The translations under genes were made by a program, and so were the position numbers. Below are positions 61,507 through 64,000 of a DNA stretch of 64,000 nt, piece after piece. This DNA is from Arthrobacter sp. Leaf337 (GTDB lineage: Bacteria; Actinomycetota; Actinomycetes; Actinomycetales; Micrococcaceae): contig NZ_LMPC01000008.1 of assembly GCF_001423745.1 (NCBI RefSeq), positions 39,655 through 103,654 of the forward strand, in the 5' to 3' direction. A model generated the notes under the pieces. The model was given only the letters and a program-made list of their open reading frames with translations, was not told the DNA's origin and did no database searches. How positions within the stretch are numbered: the stretch's first letter is position 1; each line of letters begins with the position of its first letter.

Positions 61507-62331
61507 CTAGTGCTTGGCTGAAAGGTCCGCGGATATCAGCCTTGCCGTCTCCACAGTTTCCTTCCGCACCATCTCCAGGTAGGCCTTGGGGTCCGGTTTG
61601 GTGGCCACAGACTGGGCCTGCAGCGACACGTTGATGGCGGCCACCACTTTTGTGGGGCCGTGGTAGACCGGCGCCGCGATGGACATCAGGCCAAGTTCGA
61701 GTTCCTGGTCCAGCAGGCACCAGCCCTGCGCGCGGACCGTGTCCAATGCTGCCACGAGGTCTTTTTTGGTGCCGATGGCGCGGGGCGTGAGGGGCTTGAT
61801 CTCAGCCTCTGCGAGGTACTTCTCCAGTGCAGCCGGCGGAAGCGCGGCGAGCAGCACCCGGCCCATGGACGTGGCGTAGGCCGGGAAGCGGGTCCCCACC
61901 GTGATGCCGATGTTCATAATCCGGCGCGTGGTGACGCGGGCGATGTAGGCGATGTCCTTCCCGTCCAGCACAGCGGCCGACGTCGACTCTCCCAGCCGCA
62001 GCGACAGCTCCTCGAGGTGCGGCTGGGCGAGCTGCGGCAGCGACAGGCCGGACAGGTATGCGTAGCCGAGCTGCAGCACTTGCGCCGTGAGGGCGAAGGT
62101 CTTCCCGTCCGTGCGGACGTAGCCCAGCTCCACGAGCGTGTGTAGGAAGCGGCGCGCGGTGGCGCGGGTCAGGTCGGTCCGGGCAGCCACCTCGGTCAGG
62201 GTCATCACCGGGTGGTCGGTATCGAAGGCGCGGATCACGGCCAGCCCGCGGGCCAGGGACTGCACGTATTGGTCACTGGCCTGGGGCGCAGACGAACGCC
62301 CGGGGGCGGTGTCTGCTGCTGCGTCGGTCAT
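61507..62331 (-). CDS. IclR-family regulator, PcaR/PcaU/PobR clade
   Basis: The 274-residue protein has an N-terminal winged helix (LTEVAARTDLTRATARRFLHTL, about 41-62) and the effector domain with DIAYIARVTTRRIMNIGITVGTRFP and MGRVLLAALP. These segments are characteristic of the PcaR/PcaU/CatR-type IclR regulators of the beta-ketoadipate pathway. Together with pcaJ and pcaI next door this makes a pca regulator very likely. ATG 62331 is preferred; AGGA lies 9 nt upstream. It is co-directional with pcaIJ but separated by a repeat region. Confidence 0.9.
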   Translation of the reverse strand: MTDAAADTAPGRSSAPQASDQYVQSLARGLAVIRAFDTDHPVMTLTEVAARTDLTRATARRFLHTLVELGYVRTDGKTFALTAQVLQLGYAYLSGLSLPQLAQPHLEELSLRLGESTSAAVLDGKDIAYIARVTTRRIMNIGITVGTRFPAYATSMGRVLLAALPPAALEKYLAEAEIKPLTPRAIGTKKDLVAALDTVRAQGWCLLDQELELGLMSIAAPVYHGPTKVVAAINVSLQAQSVATKPDPKAYLEMVRKETVETARLISADLSAKH

Positions 62332-62366
62332 GGTTACCAATCCTATTAGCCTCAGCCGTCTCCCCT

Positions 62367-62464
62367 GAGCGCGAACGGACACTTCCGGCCCCGCCGGGAG
62401 CGCGAACGGACACTTCCGGCCCTCCCGCAGGGCTGGGCGGGGAGCTTAAGTGTCCGTTCGCGCT
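62367..62464. repeat. Direct plus inverted intergenic repeat downstream of pcaJ
   Basis: A 25-nt unit containing AGCGCGAACGGACACTT occurs twice as a direct repeat (62367-62391 and 62398-62422, 31-nt period). The 17-nt core returns inverted at 62448-62464 as AAGTGTCCGTTCGCGCT. Either left copy can pair with the right copy to make a 17-bp stem; the loop for the nearer pair also holds GC-rich complementary tracts. The right copy begins 15 nt after the pcaJ stop on the minus strand. It looks like a REP-type extragenic element and may end pcaJ transcription. Confidence 0.85.
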
Positions 62465-62478
62465 GTTGGGTTGGTGGG

Positions 62479-63174
62479 TTAGCGTTCGACGGCGGGGGCT
62501 GCTGTGAGGGGGACCGGCACCAGGGCCTGGAGCTCCTCGAGCGTGCAGCCGAACGTCTCCCGCACCTGGACACCGTCGGGACCCGTGAGGAACACCGCCT
62601 TATCCGTGTACACCCGGGTCACGCAGCCCACGCCGGTGAGCGGGTACGTGCAGGCTTCGACGATCTTCGACGCACCGTCGCGCGTCAGGAGCGTCATCAT
62701 CACAAAGACGTCCTTGGCACCGGTGGCCAGGTCCATGGCGCCGCCCACGGCAGGGATGGCGTCAGGTGCGCCGGTGTGCCAGTTGGCGAGGTCTCCGGTG
62801 GCTGAGACCTGGAACGCGCCGAGGACGCAGATGTCCAGGTGGCCGCCGCGCATGATTGCGAACGAGTCGGCGTGGTGGAAGTAGGAAGCCCCCGGGAGTT
62901 CGGTGACGGGGATCTTGCCGGCATTGATGAGGTCCTCATCAATCTCATCGCCCTTGGCTTCCGGGCCCATGCCCAGCATGCCGTTCTCGGTGTGCAGGGT
63001 GATGTCCTGCTCCGGCTCGAGGTAGTTGGAGACCAGGGTGGGCTGGCCGATGCCAAGGTTCACGAACGAGCCGGGCCTGATGTCCTTCGCCACCAGGCGG
63101 GCCAGGTCGTCGCGGCCCAGGGGCGTCTCGGACGTCTGGATGGAGCCGGTCTCACTGCTTGTCTGTGCGCTCAT
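62479..63174 (-). CDS. pcaJ: 3-oxoadipate CoA-transferase, subunit B
   Basis: The 231-residue beta subunit transfers CoA from succinyl-CoA to 3-oxoadipate. GSFVNLGIGQPTLVSNYL (about 36-53) and the catalytic-glutamate motif HTENGMLGMGP (about 61-71) are the family's core. GGAMDLATGAKDVFVMM follows near 145. It starts 1 nt after the pcaI stop and lies beside a PcaR-type regulator and a thiolase fragment, giving the last two steps of the beta-ketoadipate pathway. A generic 3-oxoacid CoA-transferase activity cannot be excluded by sequence. Confidence 0.93.
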   Translation of the reverse strand: MSAQTSSETGSIQTSETPLGRDDLARLVAKDIRPGSFVNLGIGQPTLVSNYLEPEQDITLHTENGMLGMGPEAKGDEIDEDLINAGKIPVTELPGASYFHHADSFAIMRGGHLDICVLGAFQVSATGDLANWHTGAPDAIPAVGGAMDLATGAKDVFVMMTLLTRDGASKIVEACTYPLTGVGCVTRVYTDKAVFLTGPDGVQVRETFGCTLEELQALVPVPLTAAPAVER

Positions 63175-63175
63175 G

Positions 63176-63853
63176 TCAGGCCGCCTTCACTGAGTTATTA
63201 ACACGGACAATGCTGTTGACGTAGATCCCGGGGGTCACGACGTTCTCCGGGTCGAGTCCGCCGGTTGGCACAATCTCCGAGACCTGGACAATGGTGTGCT
63301 TCGCCGCAGCGGCCATGATCGGGCCGAAGTTCCGGGCGGTCTTGCGGTAGACGAGGTTGCCCTTGCCGTCGGCCTTGAGCGCCTTGATCAGGGCGACATC
63401 GGCGTGGATGGGGGTCTCGAAGACCTGGCCGCGGCCGTCCAGGATGCGGGTTTCCTTGCCCTCGGCCAGCATGGTTCCGTAGCCCGTGGGGGTGAAGAAG
63501 CCGCCGATTCCGGCGCCGGCTGCCCGGATGCGCTCAGCAAGGTTGCCCTGCGGGACAAGTTCCAGTTCGATCTCGCCGGCCTTGTACTTGGCGTCGAAGT
63601 GCCAGGAGTCGGACTGCCGCGGGAAGGAGCAGATCATCTTCTTCACGCGGCCTTCCTTGATGAGCAGGGCCAGGCCCTGGTCGCCCTGGCCGGCGTTGTT
63701 GTTCACCACGGTAAGCTCCCGGGCGCCGCCGTCCAGCAGCGCGTCGATCAGTTCGAACGGCTGGCCGGCGTTGCCGAAGCCGCCGATCATCACGGTGGAA
63801 CCGTCCTTGATGCCGGCGACGGCCTCGCCTACGGTGTCAATGAAATTCAGCAT
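63176..63853 (-). CDS. pcaI: 3-oxoadipate CoA-transferase, subunit A
   Basis: The 225-residue alpha subunit has the CoA-transferase I signature GSTVMIGGFGNAGQPFELIDAL in the first 40 residues, and CSFPRQSDSWHFDAKY plus the GIGGFFTPTGYGT loop. It forms the active heterodimer or heterotetramer with PcaJ. It starts 3 nt after the thiolase stop; AAGG within the thiolase end may serve as ribosome site. Order thiolase, pcaI, pcaJ is the usual actinobacterial arrangement. Confidence 0.93.
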   Translation of the reverse strand: MLNFIDTVGEAVAGIKDGSTVMIGGFGNAGQPFELIDALLDGGARELTVVNNNAGQGDQGLALLIKEGRVKKMICSFPRQSDSWHFDAKYKAGEIELELVPQGNLAERIRAAGAGIGGFFTPTGYGTMLAEGKETRILDGRGQVFETPIHADVALIKALKADGKGNLVYRKTARNFGPIMAAAAKHTIVQVSEIVPTGGLDPENVVTPGIYVNSIVRVNNSVKAA

Positions 63854-63856
63854 CGC

Positions 63857-64000
63857 TTACGCCTTTCCAGTGTTGGTTCCGGCAACGGTCATGTTTTCGA
63901 GGACGACGGCGAGGCCCTGGCCGACGCCGATGCAGATCGCCGCGACGCCCCAGCGTTCACCGGAGGCCTGCAGGGACCGGGCCAGCGTGCCCAGGATCCG
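63857..64000 (-). CDS. pcaF: 3-oxoadipyl-CoA / acetyl-CoA thiolase (C-terminal fragment)
   Basis: Only the last 47 residues are in the window; the gene enters from the right edge. The segment GERWGVAAICIGVGQGLAVVLEN is the conserved thiolase C-terminus, where the GVAAICIGVGQG stretch holds the second active-site Cys of the CxGxGxG loop. Stop codon TAA lies at 63857-63859. Assignment to PcaF rather than another thiolase rests on the adjacent pcaIJ genes. Confidence 0.82.
   Translation of the reverse strand, partial: RILGTLARSLQASGERWGVAAICIGVGQGLAVVLENMTVAGTNTGKA

Overview
The window looks like chromosomal DNA of a high-GC actinobacterium of the Micrococcaceae (Arthrobacter, Pseudarthrobacter or Paenarthrobacter type). 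This is inferred from the uniformly GC-rich coding, frequent GTG starts, a roughly 1,600-residue NAD-glutamate dehydrogenase, a bkd-type 2-oxoacid dehydrogenase operon, and pobA/pcaK and pcaIJF aromatic catabolism genes. I see no rRNA, tRNA, CRISPR array, integrase or insertion sequence.

Layout. 1-4443 (minus) is a peptide-type ABC importer read permease, permease, fused double ATPase, lipoprotein. 4804-6151 is a TetR regulator divergent from an FMN reductase. 6313-12104 holds single genes: a GerMN lipoprotein, an ICL/PEP-mutase family protein, a LysN-like aminotransferase, a universal stress protein, an acyl-CoA ligase and a small membrane protein. 12227-16028 (minus) is bkdABC, with a stand-alone hisC/pat-type aminotransferase upstream (16178-17296). 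17797-19532 (minus) is a two-gene unit with WXG100-like features and an alpha/beta hydrolase, possibly a type VII-secreted pair. 19723-27947 carries purB, a histidine phosphatase, the NAD-glutamate dehydrogenase, a GNAT protein and a thioesterase. 28148-32208 is an ABC importer with a fused permease. 32198-38612 carries FAD monooxygenases including pobA, an IclR regulator, pcaK, a FUSC protein and mscL.

38624-53202 (minus) is a tightly overlapping exopolysaccharide or cell-surface glycan operon. In transcription order it encodes a polyprenyl-phosphate sugar transferase, a Gfo/Idh/MocA dehydrogenase, an NAD-sugar epimerase, a DegT aminotransferase, a NeuD/PglD acetyltransferase, a second DegT aminotransferase, a flippase, a GT4 transferase, a 20-codon coupled mini-ORF, a VanZ-acetyltransferase fusion with an internal start, a WecG-GT2-GT2 triple glycosyltransferase fusion, and a third DegT protein whose PLP lysine is replaced by glutamate. 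The enzymes are consistent with a diacetamido-type sugar being made, polymerised and exported.

54729-59883 is a GntR-controlled transporter/hydantoinase operon with two Asp/Glu-racemase-superfamily proteins that have unusual active-site cysteine patterns. 59978-64000 holds a lipid kinase, a PPOX-fold protein and the start of a beta-ketoadipate cluster (PcaR-type IclR, pcaJ, pcaI, pcaF fragment).

The least ordinary items are the catalytically altered DegT paralogue, the triple glycosyltransferase, the VanZ-acetyltransferase dual-start gene, the WXG/YxxxE hydrolase pair, the cysteine-less racemase homologue beside a Gly/Cys decarboxylase-type protein, and a set of genes with a -10 box placed for leaderless transcription.
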